64,000 nt of DNA, taken from positions 1 to 64,000 of the forward strand of contig BSBK01005139.1 in assembly GCA_027943335.1 (NCBI GenBank). Direction: 5' to 3'. The position numbers and the translations under genes were made by a program. This document shows, one piece after another, positions 13,157 to 25,458 of the stretch; the first letter of the stretch is position 1, and the number at the start of each line of letters is the position of its first letter. The stretch comes from Chamaecyparis obtusa. Taxonomy: Eukaryota > Streptophyta > Pinopsida > Cupressales > Cupressaceae. The notes under the pieces are model-generated. The model had not been told where the DNA came from. It saw only the letters and a program-made list of their open reading frames with translations, and ran no database searches.

Positions 13157-13455
13157 TGTTAAGTAATTTAGGATCTAATATTTTATTATTTAATTTTAGT
13201 CACAAAGATCATTTAATATTTTCTTTAAGCATTTATTATTGTGCATTGAGCATATAATGTTTGTATCAAGAGGAGTTGTGCATGCCTCATCACACCTTAT
13301 TTATATATTCAAGATTCTTGTACATTGTAGCATATCTTTTCATTATCTCAATATTAATCCAAGCTCGTGTTGCAACACACTCTTATTGAAGGTGTCTTTC
13401 TTGGTTGATCCTCTAAAGTTTGCAACTTCACGATGGGTTTATTAGCATCTCAACA
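13157..13455 (+). repeat. Possible orphan copia LTR
   Basis: A 299-bp segment starts TGTTAAG and ends CTCAACA, imperfect inverted termini of the copia type. A copia-like primer site follows immediately. No partner LTR was found in the window, so the body was lost or lies elsewhere. The left boundary is the weaker one. Confidence 0.4.
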
Positions 13456-13467
13456 TGGTACAAGAGT
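13456..13467 (+). promoter_or_regulatory. Initiator-Met-type primer-binding site
   Basis: TGGTACAAGAGT follows the LTR end and differs from the standard TGGTATCAGAGC at three positions. TATGACC after it is also usual in copia leaders. Confidence 0.5.
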
Positions 13468-14114
13468 TATGACCTTGTAAAGCCCTTCTAATATTGGAGA
13501 GTTGAGATATTGCTAAATGAGATATTTTTATTGTAAGTTGCTTTTGGCTTACGTTTTAGGAAATATTATCTCAATATTGAGTCCAAGATTCCAAACAAAG
13601 TTGGGATTTCCTTTTGTTTCATCTAAATCTGACCATTTTTGCCATAGTTTTAAGGTTTTTAAGTTGGTCTAGTTGTCAATTCTGAGAGGTTTTTATTTTT
13701 TTGGAGCACATTAGACCAAATCTCACCCTACCATTGAATCTATAAGGCCCAAAAATCCTAGAAATTCCAATCAAGATCTCAAAATTTGACATTTTTCCTC
13801 AAGAATCAAAGAGTTTTTCACCTATTTCAGTGATTGTACAAATTTCACATATAATTTGTATGATTCATATAGATAGGAAAGAGAACAGTTTTGCCTCCCC
13901 AACCTATTTATATAAAAAAAAGCTTATTCAAGAAAAAAACTTCAATTTAAACTTTATTCTATTTATTTTTGGGTGATGTTTTGTAGTTCATAGCTTAATT
14001 TCACATCAATATTGGTACACTAGTGGTACTATTTGACAGTTTGATAATAAAAAAATAATTTTGGAATTTTTGTGAGCCAACATAATCCAAATTTGGTGGT
14101 TATCTTATAGTTAT
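13468..14114. other. Unassigned sequence, possibly copia leader
   Basis: Stretches such as TTGAGATATTGCTAAATGAG could be leader sequence of the element whose LTR ends at 13455, but no gag motif is visible. Confidence 0.3.
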
Positions 14115-14362
14115 TTGTTTTTTACACTAGGGGTGTCCTTGTTACCCAACCTAGTGCCCAATACACCTTACCTTGGTCTTGTTTTCTCCTAGGTTGAGGC
14201 CAAGAAGGGGTGAGTTGGGAAAGAGTAATTCTTTAGGGATACATGCAATCACCCACAAACTATGCACATCAGGTAATTCTAAGCCTTGGAGTTGAACCTG
14301 AGACCAGTGAAAAGAAAATTCAAGGTCCAAGCCAACTCCACTACTATTGCTAACTAGTTATC
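14115..14362 (-). mobile_element. tRNA-derived SINE-like sequence
   Basis: On the minus strand a polymerase III B-box-like GGTTCAACTCC (plus 14288-14298) lies about 55 bp after an A-box-like TTAGCAATAGTAGTGG. The body then reads GTGGGTGATTGCATG and a C-rich tail as in plant SINEs. No functional tRNA can be folded. The ends are approximate and no target duplication was identified. Confidence 0.45.
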
Positions 14363-14934
14363 TTATCATTGTTGGTGGCTTCATATTCATTTGAGGTTCA
14401 TGTGATTTTAGACGATGAGTTTTTTTCATGGGTATTTCTTTTTGTTTTCCCATCAAGGATTATTTTATACAAAATTTATGATGGACACATCCCATCACAT
14501 AGGACTCTCTATCATGTTATCCCATCAATATTTGCAGTTGGACTCTATTTATTGATCCTTTTATAGGCTATGTTGTCTTTTCCAACCATGTTTTGCACCA
14601 CAAGCCCCTACTCAGATGCTTGTGGTGGTGTGGAGATACTACCAAGCCCCACCAACATCATCTCTCTTTTATCATTTCTTTACACTTCAACCATTCATGC
14701 TTATCCAAGTAACCAGTCATGCCCAACTTGGCCCCTTTTCCCAACCAATATCCCTTCAAGGATTAATTATTATTTTCCCACCCATATATGTTAAGGTCAC
14801 ATCAATGACTTAGAGATAATACCAAATGTGGATTTGTGACCCCTTGAGTTTTCCTATAGGATCTTATTGGCATTTTTAAAAAACACATAGATTTGGCATA
14901 CAAAATCAGTTTTTCGTAAATAAGATAACATCGA
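14363..14934. other. Unassigned intergenic sequence
   Basis: No coding or element motif recognised. Two short overlapping open frames (14570-14813) are C/T-rich translations without family features. Confidence 0.4.
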
Positions 14935-14959
14935 AAAGATGGTTCTAGCAACTATGGAG
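14935..14959 (+). repeat. 25-bp motif inverted at 18947-18971
   Basis: The motif matches the reverse complement of 18947-18971 at 24 of 25 positions. It directly abuts the first base of LTR L1, and its partner lies 4 bp before another piece of the same LTR family. This suggests shared flanking sequence and a local rearrangement. Confidence 0.7.
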
Positions 14960-16449
14960 TGTTGGAAACTGCAATTGAAAAAATTGTTGTATTGTCATTG
15001 ATGTAAAACCTTAACTGGTAAGACAATTTCTATCTAAGAGAGTACCATACCTATTGATTGATGAAAAGGATTAGGGTAAGGAGATAACAAGAGAACCTAA
15101 GGAAAGGTTGAGTTATTTGATACTTCAATGGGTACTTGATTAGTTGGCACATTGATAAGATAATGTATTGTTTATCTAAGTAAGAAGAAAGACTGAAGAA
15201 GTAGGCTTAACCGAGCAAAATAAAGAAATCTAGTTTAAGCTTAGTGATGTTAGTGCTGACTGAGCACTAGTATATGCTAAGTAAATTTAGTATTGACCGA
15301 ACATCAATTTATGCCGAGTGACAGGAAATTACCGAGCAAAGACAGTGTTAGCCGAGGAAGATAGTTTGTAGAGATGACCGAGTTACGCAGTGATGACCGA
15401 GGAGATGAACATAATATTGACCGAGTGTTAATAATTTACATTTGGAGAAAGAATTGAGATTCCCAGCCGACATAGAATTCTTGGGATATGTAAATCGTGT
15501 TGACTTTATTAATGAATTGTATGGAGAATTTAATGCATGGTAAATCATTTTATTATGGATTCAATGAGAAGGTTGAAGATGTATCTAGAAGGAAGGATGA
15601 AGAACTTAAATAATGGAAGGATTTGATGAATCTAACCTAAACCTAAGATCTACGGAGGAGATTAAGTGGCAAAAGATGGATCTACCTAACTGAAGAGGTA
15701 TAAAGGAAAACCTAATTGTGAGGTTATAGTAAGGAGTTGGTGTTATTGATGTTATTGACTGATAATTCTAAGCAGAAGGTTGAAGTTGAGAAGAGTTGTG
15801 ATTGCTTGAAGCGAATTCTGAGCAGATCAATGATGGAGATGGAAATGAAGCTTAGTTAGTAAATCAACATATATGTACGAAGAGGATCTGTATTTGCAAA
15901 GTGAGTTGTATGTTTTCAGATCAAAAACTATTGTTACTTTCTAACCATTGTATCAGTCTAAATCCTTTAATCAAGGTTGACCTAACAGTCATTGTATAAA
16001 TACTTTAATCAAGGTGGCATTCTAATGGAATGTACTTAAATCCTTTAACCAGGTCACTTTTGATAGAGTGTTTAAATCCTTTAATAGGATCACACCTAGC
16101 AGTGTATTTGTAAACCTTTAACAAGGTTGGCTTTTCACAGAGCTCACTTTAGAAGAGTGAAAATATTAGTAACATGTTACAAAGTGGTTTTTCCCAAGTT
16201 GGGTCTCCACTATAATTCTAGTGTTATAATTGTGTGAATGTTTTGATGAGAATGTTGTTATATTTTGCAAGTTATTTACATTTGGATAGTGGACTACATG
16301 TTATATGTTTCTAATATATACTTTAGAGACCGGGTTGAGTTGGTGATTAGATCTGAGATTGTTGAAGTGCTAAATAGTTCAATTGGTACATATGGACCTG
16401 AGAACAACTAATTCACCCCCTCTCTCCATTGTTCTAAATAATTCTAACA
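14960..16449 (+). repeat. Copia LTR copy L1
   Basis: A 1490-bp LTR starts TGTTGGAAAC and ends TTCTAACA. It is the same length as 19380-20869, to which it is very similar. No PBS follows and no target duplication is found (TGGAG left, ATATT right), so it is not a clean solo LTR. About fifteen CCGA-type motifs cluster at 15205-15480, and a C/T tract lies just before the end. Confidence 0.9.
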
Positions 16450-18946
16450 ATATTATCCTTTTGTATTGGGATATGTTGCCTCTTTCATCCTCTTCTTCGA
16501 ATATTACTATTGTTTATAATTTTAACCTCGTGTCTTTTGATTGCCACCAATCTCTTTCTATCCTATGATAGTCTTAAGACCACCACTTATACTTCCTCAT
16601 ATTTATCTTGGATATTTAACTCTTTACTTCTCAATGCCCCTCTCACTACTATAGTCACCTTAATATTTTATTATTTTACCTCTACACTCCCTTCTACTAA
16701 GCCTTGACCGTAAATCCATCCTATCCTCTATTTCTTGACAACAAGGAATATAGACTCAAACCTCTCATGTTTTTGATCCTCTAATTGCACATATTTTTCC
16801 CACTTGGTATGCATTTCATTACCACTCTATACCTTGTTTCCAAGAAACCCATCTTGTAACCTTTTGTTAACTTGTCGTGTTTTTGAATGTGTAACCAAAG
16901 AAATAATTTTATAATTAAGGGCTACTTTATGACTATGTCTTCTAAGTCTAATAGTGAAAAGAATTTTGACTACCTCCTTAGCACTACACCAATCTTTCAT
17001 TATGTGAAGAATTTAAATGTTGACAATGAAACAATATTGAATGAAAGAAAGATGAAACCATAAGTTTATAAGTTAAATTCTTGAAGATCCACAACAATCA
17101 TGTATGTATCCTCATCATAGAAAACATTCTTTTTCATCTCAATGCAACAAGAGAAAAAATTTAAAATATCCTCACAACATGCAGCCATGGAAAATAACAG
17201 ATGACTTAAAATCACACTTATCTTGTAAATATCTAGGCATGGAGTTGATTAGTCATTATTTTCTAAAAACCCTCTTTCCACTTTGATATATTATAGAACT
17301 TTGACTATTTTAAGCAATGTGGGGAAGATGTAGCATGAAAAAGACTTAACTTAGACGCCACATATGCATGATCCTACTAAAAATCTGCAACATGTCTTTA
17401 AAACAATGAAAGACATCTTCCAAATTCAATAGAAAGTGACATGACCTTCTCTTAGTAAATATATTGAGACAACAAGGATCTCTTACTTATGCAAAAAGGG
17501 GAGGACTGTAGGAAACAAAAAAAACTTTAAGATTGCTACTATGGGAAAGGAAAAATCTTACTAACAATATTTTAGTTTGCACTCTCACTTTCTCCCATGT
17601 ACCCTAAAGTACAAACCTTATTTTTAACCTTTTCCCTTTGATAAAACTCAGAAACAAAGACTAGGTCACACAGGGGGAAATATGAGTTAGGCATTGGAAT
17701 TTTGCAACTAAGTCTTTAATTTATTTTATTCACACTATCCTCAGTGAAACACTACTCTCAAACAAATAAAAGATTACACATTCAAAATGTCTAGTCAACA
17801 TTGTGGAAAAAGAAAATAAGTGGGTAACAATACCCATTCCCATTACAAAAGATACAATTGGGTTTCTCCTTATTAGAAATAACCCCTTTAGAAGACGTGG
17901 TGAAAGTCTAACTATATTTTTTCTTAGGCTTGTTCTTTTTCTTCTCTTTTCCCTCGGGTGTTGTAGTTATCAAAAGTATAAGACTTAGGAGTGAAATCAT
18001 TTTGAAAAAGCTTTAATTGTTATCTAGCTGACCTCTTACAAAATGTCTCAATCAATGACATGAAAAATGGAGCACCTAACCCATATGTAGTGGCATAAAA
18101 AAAGAAGTAGAGAAACATGAAAAACATTATTCAAAATTAACAAAATTAAGAATATGCACTCCTTATTAGTATTTTATTTCCCACAACCTTCTAATTGAGA
18201 TCTCAAAGACTTGAAATCAACCAAATAATCCTTAATAGTAGGAAATGGATAAATAGAGAGAGATGACATTTTTTATTCTAGTTGCAAAGTTCTTACATCA
18301 TTAACTGAACCATATAGATCCTATATTTATCTCACCCCTCTCTTGATGTTGTGCACTCCTTAGTGTGAAATAATAAAAAACTTGATACACGCATTGCAAT
18401 CAAGCCCATTGCCTCATCAATTTTTTCCTATGTTGAAATCTCTCATTCTTTGTGATAAAATTAGGTTGTTTCCCCTTCAATTTGGACCATAATCCTTTTT
18501 ACCAAAGAAACCTTTACATATTCACTTTCTATGTGTTATAATTTTGAGTAAGAACCTCAAATATTATTTCAACCATTAGAGCCATAATATACAAATTGAG
18601 AAAAATAGTAAAATATTTGATAAATACTAATCTAAAACTTCCAAGATATAATAAGCATATAGAAATGAATCCCCATGAAAAATAGTACCTCTCCAAGTAA
18701 TAAGATGTCTAACAAATCAAGTAAATTCCTCAAATTGCAAAAACTCAATAGATAATACCTAGGGTTGAATCTGAAAAAGTATAGGTGTTGAATGATAGAT
18801 CTCTTCAATGTGTTTCTAGCTCTGTAAGAATCATGAAAATTGGAGATAGAGGCAAAAATATATGAGCTAAAGAGTCCAAAATTGATTTTCTTCTATAATT
18901 TATAATAAATATTATCAAACAAAAATATGTTGAATTAATTTTCCCA
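16450..18946 (+). repeat. Repeat R3, copy 1 (inverted relative to 24365-25450)
   Basis: Several hundred bases here reappear as the reverse complement at 24365-25450, for example the segments around 16800-16900, 17060-17110, 17200-17280 and 17540-17640. At 17493-17505 a purine tract AAAAAGGGGAGGA is followed by CTGTAGGAAAC, which looks like a polypurine tract and the start of a 3' LTR, so R3 may be the 3' end of an old LTR element. No coding domain was recognised. Confidence 0.7.
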
Positions 18947-18975
18947 CTCCATAGTTGGTAGAACCATCTTTCCGT

Positions 18976-19221
18976 TGTTACAAAGTGGTTTTTTCCAAGT
19001 TGGGTTTCCACTATAATTATGGTGTTATACTTGTCTGAATGTTTTGATGTGAATGTTGTTACATTCTGCAAGTTATTTACATTTGGATAGTGGACTACAT
19101 GTTATATGTTTCTGATATATACTTTAGAGACCGAGTTGAGTTGGTGATTAGATCTGAGATTGTTGAAGTGCTAAAAAGTTCAATTGGTACATCTGGACCT
19201 GAGAACAACTGATTCACCCCC
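18976..19221 (+). repeat. Copia LTR fragment L3
   Basis: This matches roughly the last sixth of L1 (from GTTACAAAGTGG to the C/T tract) but lacks the final 25 bp. It was truncated on both sides by rearrangement. Confidence 0.88.
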
Positions 19222-19378
19222 CCTCTCTGTGTGAACGGTCAGGAAAGGCAAAGTTGTTGTGAATTAGAATGAAGCTAAGGATATTATAAAACTTTCTGAT
19301 GCATAGACAAATTTTTTAGATTGGTTGGCAAATCATGTGTTATTCATGTGGTGTTTCCATCAATGCCAAAGAGGGAGA
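19222..19378 (+). other. Copia 3' UTR with polypurine tract
   Basis: This internal remnant ends CCAAAGAGGGAGA next to the TGTTGG of L2, the usual copia PPT/LTR junction. The CCATCAATGCCAAAG segment matches the one before the LTR at 32516. Confidence 0.82.
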
Positions 19379-19379
19379 T

Positions 19380-20869
19380 TGTTGGAAACTGCAATTGAAA
19401 CAATTGTTGTATTGTCATTGATGTCAAACCTTAACTGGTAAGATAGTTTCTATCTAAGAAAATAACATATCTATTGATTGATGAAAAGGATTAGGGCAAG
19501 GAGATAACAAGAGAACCTAAGGAAAGGTTGAGTTATTTGATACTTCAATGGGTACTTGATTAGTTAGCACATTGATAAGATAATGCATTATTTATCTAAG
19601 TAAGAAGAAAGACTGAAGAAGTAGGCTTAACCGAGAAAAATGAAGAAATCTAGTTTAAGCCGAGTGATGTTAGTGTTGATCGAGCGCTAGTATATGCCGA
19701 GTAAATTTAGTATTGACCGAACATCAATTTATGTTGAGTGACAGGAAATTACCGAGCAAAGACAATGTTAGCTTAGGAAGACAATTTGTAGAGATGACTG
19801 AGTTACACAGTGATGACCAAGGAGATGAGCATGGTATTGACTAACTGTCAGTAATTTACATATGGAGAAAGAATTGAGATTCCAATTCGACATAGTTGAA
19901 TTCTTGGGATATGTAAATTGTGTTGACTTTATTAATGAATTGTATGGAGAATTTAATGCATGGTAAGTCATTTTATTATGGATTCAATGAGAATTTTGAA
20001 GATGTATCTAAAAGCAAGGATGAAGAACTTAAATGATGGAAGGATTCAATGAATCTAACCTAAACCTAAGATCTATAGAGGAGATTACGAAGCAAAAGAT
20101 GGATCTACCTGATCAAAGAAGTATAAAGGAAAACCTAATTATGAGGTTACAGTAAGGAGTTGGTGTTGTTGATGTTATTGATTGATAAGTCTAAGCAGAA
20201 GGTTGAAGTTGAGAAGAGTTGTGATTTCTTGAAGTGAATTCTAAGTAGATCAGTGATGGAGATGGAAATGAAGCTCAGTCAGTAAATCAACATATATGTG
20301 CAAAGAGGATCTATATTTACAAAGAGAGTTGTATGTTTTTCAGATCAGAAACTACTGTTACTTTCTAACCAATGTATCAGTCTAAATCCTTTAATCAAGG
20401 TTGACCTAACAATCGTTGTATAAATCCTTTAATCAAGGTGGCATTCTAATGGAATGTACTTAAATCCTTTAACCAGGTCACTTTTGACAGAGTGTTTAAA
20501 TCCTTTAATAGGGTCACACCTAGCAGTGTGTTTGTAAACCTTTAACAAGGTTGGATTTTCACAGGGCTCACTTTAGAAGAGTGAAAATATCAGTAACATG
20601 TTACAAAGTGTTTTTTCCCAAGTTGGGTTTCCACTATAATTCTGGTGTTATACTTGTGTGAATGTTGTTATATTCTGCAAGTTATTTACATTTGGATAGT
20701 GGACTACATGTTGCATGTTTCTGATATATACTTTAGAGACCGAGTTAATTTGGTGATTAGATCTAAGATTGTTGAAGTGCTAAAAAGTTCAATTGGTAAA
20801 TCTGGACCTGAGAACAACTGATTCACCCCCCCCCCCCCTCCCTCTCTATTGTTCTAAATAATTCTAACA
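19380..20869 (+). repeat. Copia LTR copy L2
   Basis: This 1490-bp LTR is nearly the same sequence as L1. It is preceded by a 3' UTR with PPT and followed by a PBS, so it was 3' LTR for one body and 5' LTR for the next. A 13-C homopolymer lies at 20826-20838. Confidence 0.93.
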
Positions 20870-20871
20870 AT

Positions 20872-20883
20872 TAGTATCAGAGC
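20872..20883 (+). promoter_or_regulatory. Initiator-Met primer-binding site after L2
   Basis: TAGTATCAGAGC differs from the copia primer site TGGTATCAGAGC by one G-to-A change. Only a few tens of bases of leader follow before unrelated repeat begins. Confidence 0.85.
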
Positions 20884-20919
20884 AATTTACCAGCAAGATG
20901 GTTCTCAGATTCTAGGCAT

Positions 20920-21225
20920 TAAATTACTGACCTAGGTTCAATAATATAAGTTAGACTCTCATATTGCAAAAACTAGTGTTTAGGGCAACAATATATACCC
21001 CTAAATAGATAGTGAATGCTTCAAATATATGACAGTTGCAAGTTTAATATGTGATATGTCTTGTAAGAATACAATAATGGAAAAAAATAGCTAAAACCAT
21101 GTTACAATATTCTTATATTGTGATGGTCATGCTATATTTGATAAATGTATTATGCCTTTTTTGATGGATAAGAGTAATGGTTGTTTAATGAATAGAGAAA
21201 GATTAGATTTCATGGTCGTCTTAAC
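20920..21225 (+). repeat. Repeat R2, copy a, left part
   Basis: This matches 34300-34368 joined to 60416-60640, the two sides of the large nest. It is a homologue of the site that element X entered. R2 resembles the 3' part of a gypsy LTR because its other copy ends next to a primer-like site at 61288. Confidence 0.75.
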
Positions 21226-23119
21226 AAGATAGTCCTCCTGACATAAAAAAAAATATAATATCTAAATAAGAAAGCACTCATCATAAGTCTTATTTGACAA
21301 AGGTATTTTGAGAAAAAGTATAAGAAAGTAATGTTTAAAGATGACATAGTCAACACTTCAAAGAAAAACTCAATGAAGAACATAAGAAGGGAAGGAAACA
21401 GTCGAAAGAGATAGTAGACTGTCACATTTACAAATGGACATTTATGAATACATTTTGATCATTCACAAAACTTACAAGATCACTAAAATGAAATGATAAC
21501 AATCCTAAAGGCTTTGCAAAATGTAGTGACTAGGTCAACAATATTAGAGGGTTTTCGATGCTTAAAGGAAAAGTGAAAAGCTTAAGGACATATGACTATT
21601 TTACAAAGGTTATGAAGGGAGGTTTCTCTTCAAGTGATAGTACCATATAATGAAGGATTACAATCATTCAAAGAGAAATGCATTGTAGTCATAATAAATG
21701 GTGATCTTAACAGAACAAAATGTGTTGGTGAAGTGTCAAGGATTCTAAGTAAAGGGAAGGTGTGTTTCTTGAATATTACATTATTCATATTAACTTTGAA
21801 CAAAATAATATGAGTTCTTGCAAGAATCTAATAGTTGTAGGTCACTGTTTCCATGTAGTGAATAATGTAGTGTTTAATGAATGGAACAAAACATGACTAT
21901 TATAGGGACTTTGAGAGTATCTAAAGTGCATGTGGGTCACATGAAAAATGCACTTAAGATAGAGTGGGGGATGTTGAATGAATAGAGGTGCTTTTAAAGA
22001 CATAACAACAAAAGAGTTGTAGGGGGTTTTCAACACATAAGACATGAGAATAACTATCAAGGTTGTATGGTAATGAAACAAGAATGCATGTTAAAAGAGA
22101 TTAGTTCCTATCATTTATACCTTGTATTATAAGATCAGCAAGATAGCTATGATATGATGATGGCGATAAAATGTTTGAGAGAATCTCTTACCTATAATAA
22201 CCATGCATGGACATAAGGTATATATGAATATCAACATGGTGATGTTGTTAGCCAAAAAATGATAGTGATAAAAGGAATAGTAGGAAGACTTCATCCATAA
22301 AATTAATGACTATTCATAGGCATACCAAAAGGAAGAAATTGGCATTGTCAACAGATTGTGAAGTTTCCCACAAATGCTTCACTGTCACTTAACCTTATTT
22401 GTATTCTTGGTCCTATGATTGAATTTTATGTGGAATGGGATTGATTCTTATATATGAGCTATCACTATCCTCATAATGTAAAATAGAAGAGAGAGAACCT
22501 AAGTACCAAGGAAATGTTCAAAACAAATTGAAGGAAAGCATGATTGTCTATATATTGATATCTAATTATAGTTATGTTAGAGCAATGGATAAGAAGAAAA
22601 ATGGTGTTTAGAGAGACAAATTTTAGCCCCTACAAATCTATGACCATGTGAATAAATGATGTTCCTAAAGATAAGAAAATCAAGATGTTGAAAATATGAA
22701 ATTATGATAATAGAAAAGAGTGACAAATGTATCAAAAAAAAATCTATAATGTCTCCCATGCCTCATAAATTTTTTTAACTTCTTTATACATTATTTGCAC
22801 ATGTCCTAGAAACATGCAATTAAAAGTGAGGGAATATTAAATATGTGGAGATAATATAGGGCAGGTTGGTAACTAGTTCAAGTTGTGGAGAGTAGATATA
22901 GTGGCAAATTGATGAGTGGGATAACATGTAGAGAGGAAGTAGGGGGAATCTTTGATCATCTTCATAGAATTTCCAAGCATTTAGGGGCTCTTTAAAGCTT
23001 CTTAGGAGTATGTACATGGTCAAGGGACATTTTTCAAGTAGTAATGACACCTTTTAGAGCAATTTGGAAAGCCTTAAATGACCAAAACTAGTTGAATCCG
23101 AATAGAGATGAAATTGAAG
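21226..23119. other. Unassigned segment inside R2 copy a
   Basis: The other R2 copy lacks this stretch: its flanks join at CATGGTCA, followed by a T-run. It is therefore an insertion here or a deletion there. No LTR ends, target duplication or coding domain were recognised. Short ORFs are scattered on both strands. Confidence 0.45.
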
Positions 23120-23345
23120 TTTTTTTCAAGCATTCAAGCACTCCTTTGTAGCCACAACAAGTGTACCAAGCCCATTTTCTTCCATTACTTCTCATAGATT
23201 CTATATAATATTCTCTCACATGTTAAAAAGATATAAGGAAGCTTAGTCTTCGTTTTAGGCTAGTTCTTGCTTTATTTGTGCTTTGTATTGTAACTATCTC
23301 AAGCTCTTTATAGCATAGTAATATCTTAGTAACTCAAAACTAGTC
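23120..23345 (+). repeat. Repeat block S, first copy
   Basis: It matches 23925-24140, including TTCTTCCATTACTTCTCATA and a GATATAAGGAAG segment. It lies just before R2-right while the second copy lies just after, so S and R2-right may be parts of one LTR arranged in tandem. Confidence 0.65.
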
Positions 23346-23365
23346 ACTTTGTGATTGAAACAAGA

Positions 23366-23924
23366 TATGTAATCTTTTTTTTAAAGCAATAATAACCAAC
23401 TTCAAGACTATATTATTGTAAAATCACCTTTTTATCAATAAATTTTAGTTCTTTTTCCTTTAGATTCTTGTTTCCTTATGTGTATTATTGCAAATAGAAT
23501 TTGGTTTATGTGATTATATAGGTTGTTCGTTGTGGAGTATAGAAAACTAGCCTTTTAAAGGGCTACACTAAAACACTTTCTTCTTGCAAAATGTTAATAT
23601 ATGGATGAATGTAATGGTGCAAGTTTACAAAAAATCATCTAAATAGTTGGAGATTATGTGTTAAAATAATTATGTAATCTTCCTAATAATCTGATGCATC
23701 ACCACATTACTTGTAGGCTCATTATCAAGCTTTTCTATCCCCTTTCCTCTGAAAGTTAGTAGTTTTAGGATAATTTTAGGCAAGTACTAAGGGAACCATC
23801 CTTCCCTATATTTTGACTTCAATTTATCAAAGCCCAAACTTCAAGAAGTCATATATTATTTCACCAGTAGGCCAATTTTTCTCAACTTCGTAAGGGTGCA
23901 TTATTTGGTGACATCAAATTTTCA
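23366..23924 (+). repeat. Repeat R2, copy a, right part
   Basis: This corresponds to 60645-61281, sharing the blocks CACCTTTTTATCAATAAA and TTCTTCTTGCAAAATGTTAA and the terminal GGGTGCATTATTTGGTGACA. Confidence 0.78.
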
Positions 23925-24145
23925 AGTATTAAAGCACACCTACTTTGTACATACATTAAGTGGACCAGATCTCTTTTCTTTCATTACTTCTCATAAACCC
24001 TCTCCTATATTCTCTCATTTGTTAAAGAGATATAAGGAAGTTTAGTCCTAGTTGTATGCTAGTTGTTGCTCTATTAGTTCTTAGTATTGTATCTATATCA
24101 ATCTCTTTCAAGCATAGTAATAGCTTTGTAGCATGACATTAATCT
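23925..24145 (+). repeat. Repeat block S, second copy
   Basis: Second, diverged copy of 23120-23345. Confidence 0.65.
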
Positions 24146-24364
24146 AGTTTCTTTTCCTCCAAGTGTTGTTGCACATTGTTGTTAGTTTGGGTTAGTTGTA
24201 GAGTTTGTTCTAGTTAGTTTTGTTTGTTGATTAGAGATCTTTTTTAGTAGTGTCGGGTTTTTGGTTGTTTTGTCAAGTCCCTCAAGTGACTTTCAGGCTC
24301 AATTGATGTCTATAGGTAGCTAGTCTTAGTGTTTTAGCAGGAAAGCACTAGCAAAGGTCATCAA

Positions 24365-25284
24365 TAATGTTACACATTTATTTTCTCTTTCCACAATGTT
24401 CCAAGGCATTCTGAATATGCAAACTTTTATTTTTTGAGAGCAGTGTTTCACTAAGAATAATGTGAAATAAATAAATTAAATACTTATTTGTAAAAGTCTT
24501 ATGGAAAAATCATGTTTCCCCTTGCATGACCTTATCTTTGAAACTAAGTTTTATTAAAGGGAAAAGTTTAAAAATAAGGTTTTTCTTTTAGGGTACGTGG
24601 AAGAAAGTGAGAGGGAAAACTAAAATGTGGTTACTAATCTTTTTTCCTTTCCCATAGAAGCAATATTAGGGTTTTGTTGGTTCCCATTATCCTTCCTTAT
24701 TTACATAAGAAAAATCTCCTTGTTGTTTCAATGTATTTACTATGAGTAAATCATTGCACTTCATTTTTTTAAGTTGGAAGATGCATTTCATCATGTTAAT
24801 AGGCATGTTGCAAAATATTAATAGTATTATGCACATTTAATGTTTGAGTTAAGGCTCTTCCATGATCCATATTCCCAACATTGCAAAAGACAATCAAAGT
24901 TCTATTATATGTTGCATGTGGAAAGAGAGTTTTTAGAAAATAATCGCATATCCACTATGGTTAGATATTTACAGGATAGGAGTGATGTGAAGTCATTTTC
25001 CATTTCTTAGGAATGCATGGTGTACAGATATTTGAAAGTTTTTCTCATGTTGTATTAAGATGTCAAAACTTGTTTTCTATGATGAGGATACTTACATGAT
25101 TGTTGGGGTCTTTGAGGATTTACCATATAAACTTATGTTGTGATATTTATTTCATTCAATCTTGTTTCACTTCCAACATTTCCCTTTTTCATATAATGAA
25201 ATATAGATATAGTGTTGAGGAGGTAGTCAAAACTCTTCTCACTATTAGACTTTTAAGATACAATCATAAATTAGCCCTTTATTA
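24365..25284 (-). repeat. Repeat R3, copy 2
   Basis: Reverse-complement homologue of the 16800-17835 part of R3. On the minus strand the candidate purine tract is degraded. Its right part runs into the tandem unit at 25285-25458. Confidence 0.7.
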
Positions 25285-25458
25285 TAATGTTATTGCTTTT
25301 GTTACACTTTCTAAGACATGACAACTAATAAAGGGTCATAAGATTGATTTCATGGAAACATGGTATAGAGTGATAATGAAATGCATATTAAGTGGGTAAA
25401 AAATGTGTCATGAGAGGATCACAAACATGAGAGATTTTAATATATAGCCCTTGGTGTC
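25285..25458 (+). repeat. Tandem-array unit, partial first copy
   Basis: From TGTTATTGCTTTTGTTACAC to CCCTTGGTGTC it equals the second half of the units at 30464-31124. It is cut by the copia insertion at 25459. GTGTC at 25454-25458 is the left target duplication (right copy GTGTT). Confidence 0.85.

Noticed and set aside
14960..20869. L1 and L2 as the two LTRs of one intact copia element
   Set aside because: L1 has no PBS after it, the interior contains the unrelated R3 repeat and a third LTR piece, and no target duplication links the outer ends.
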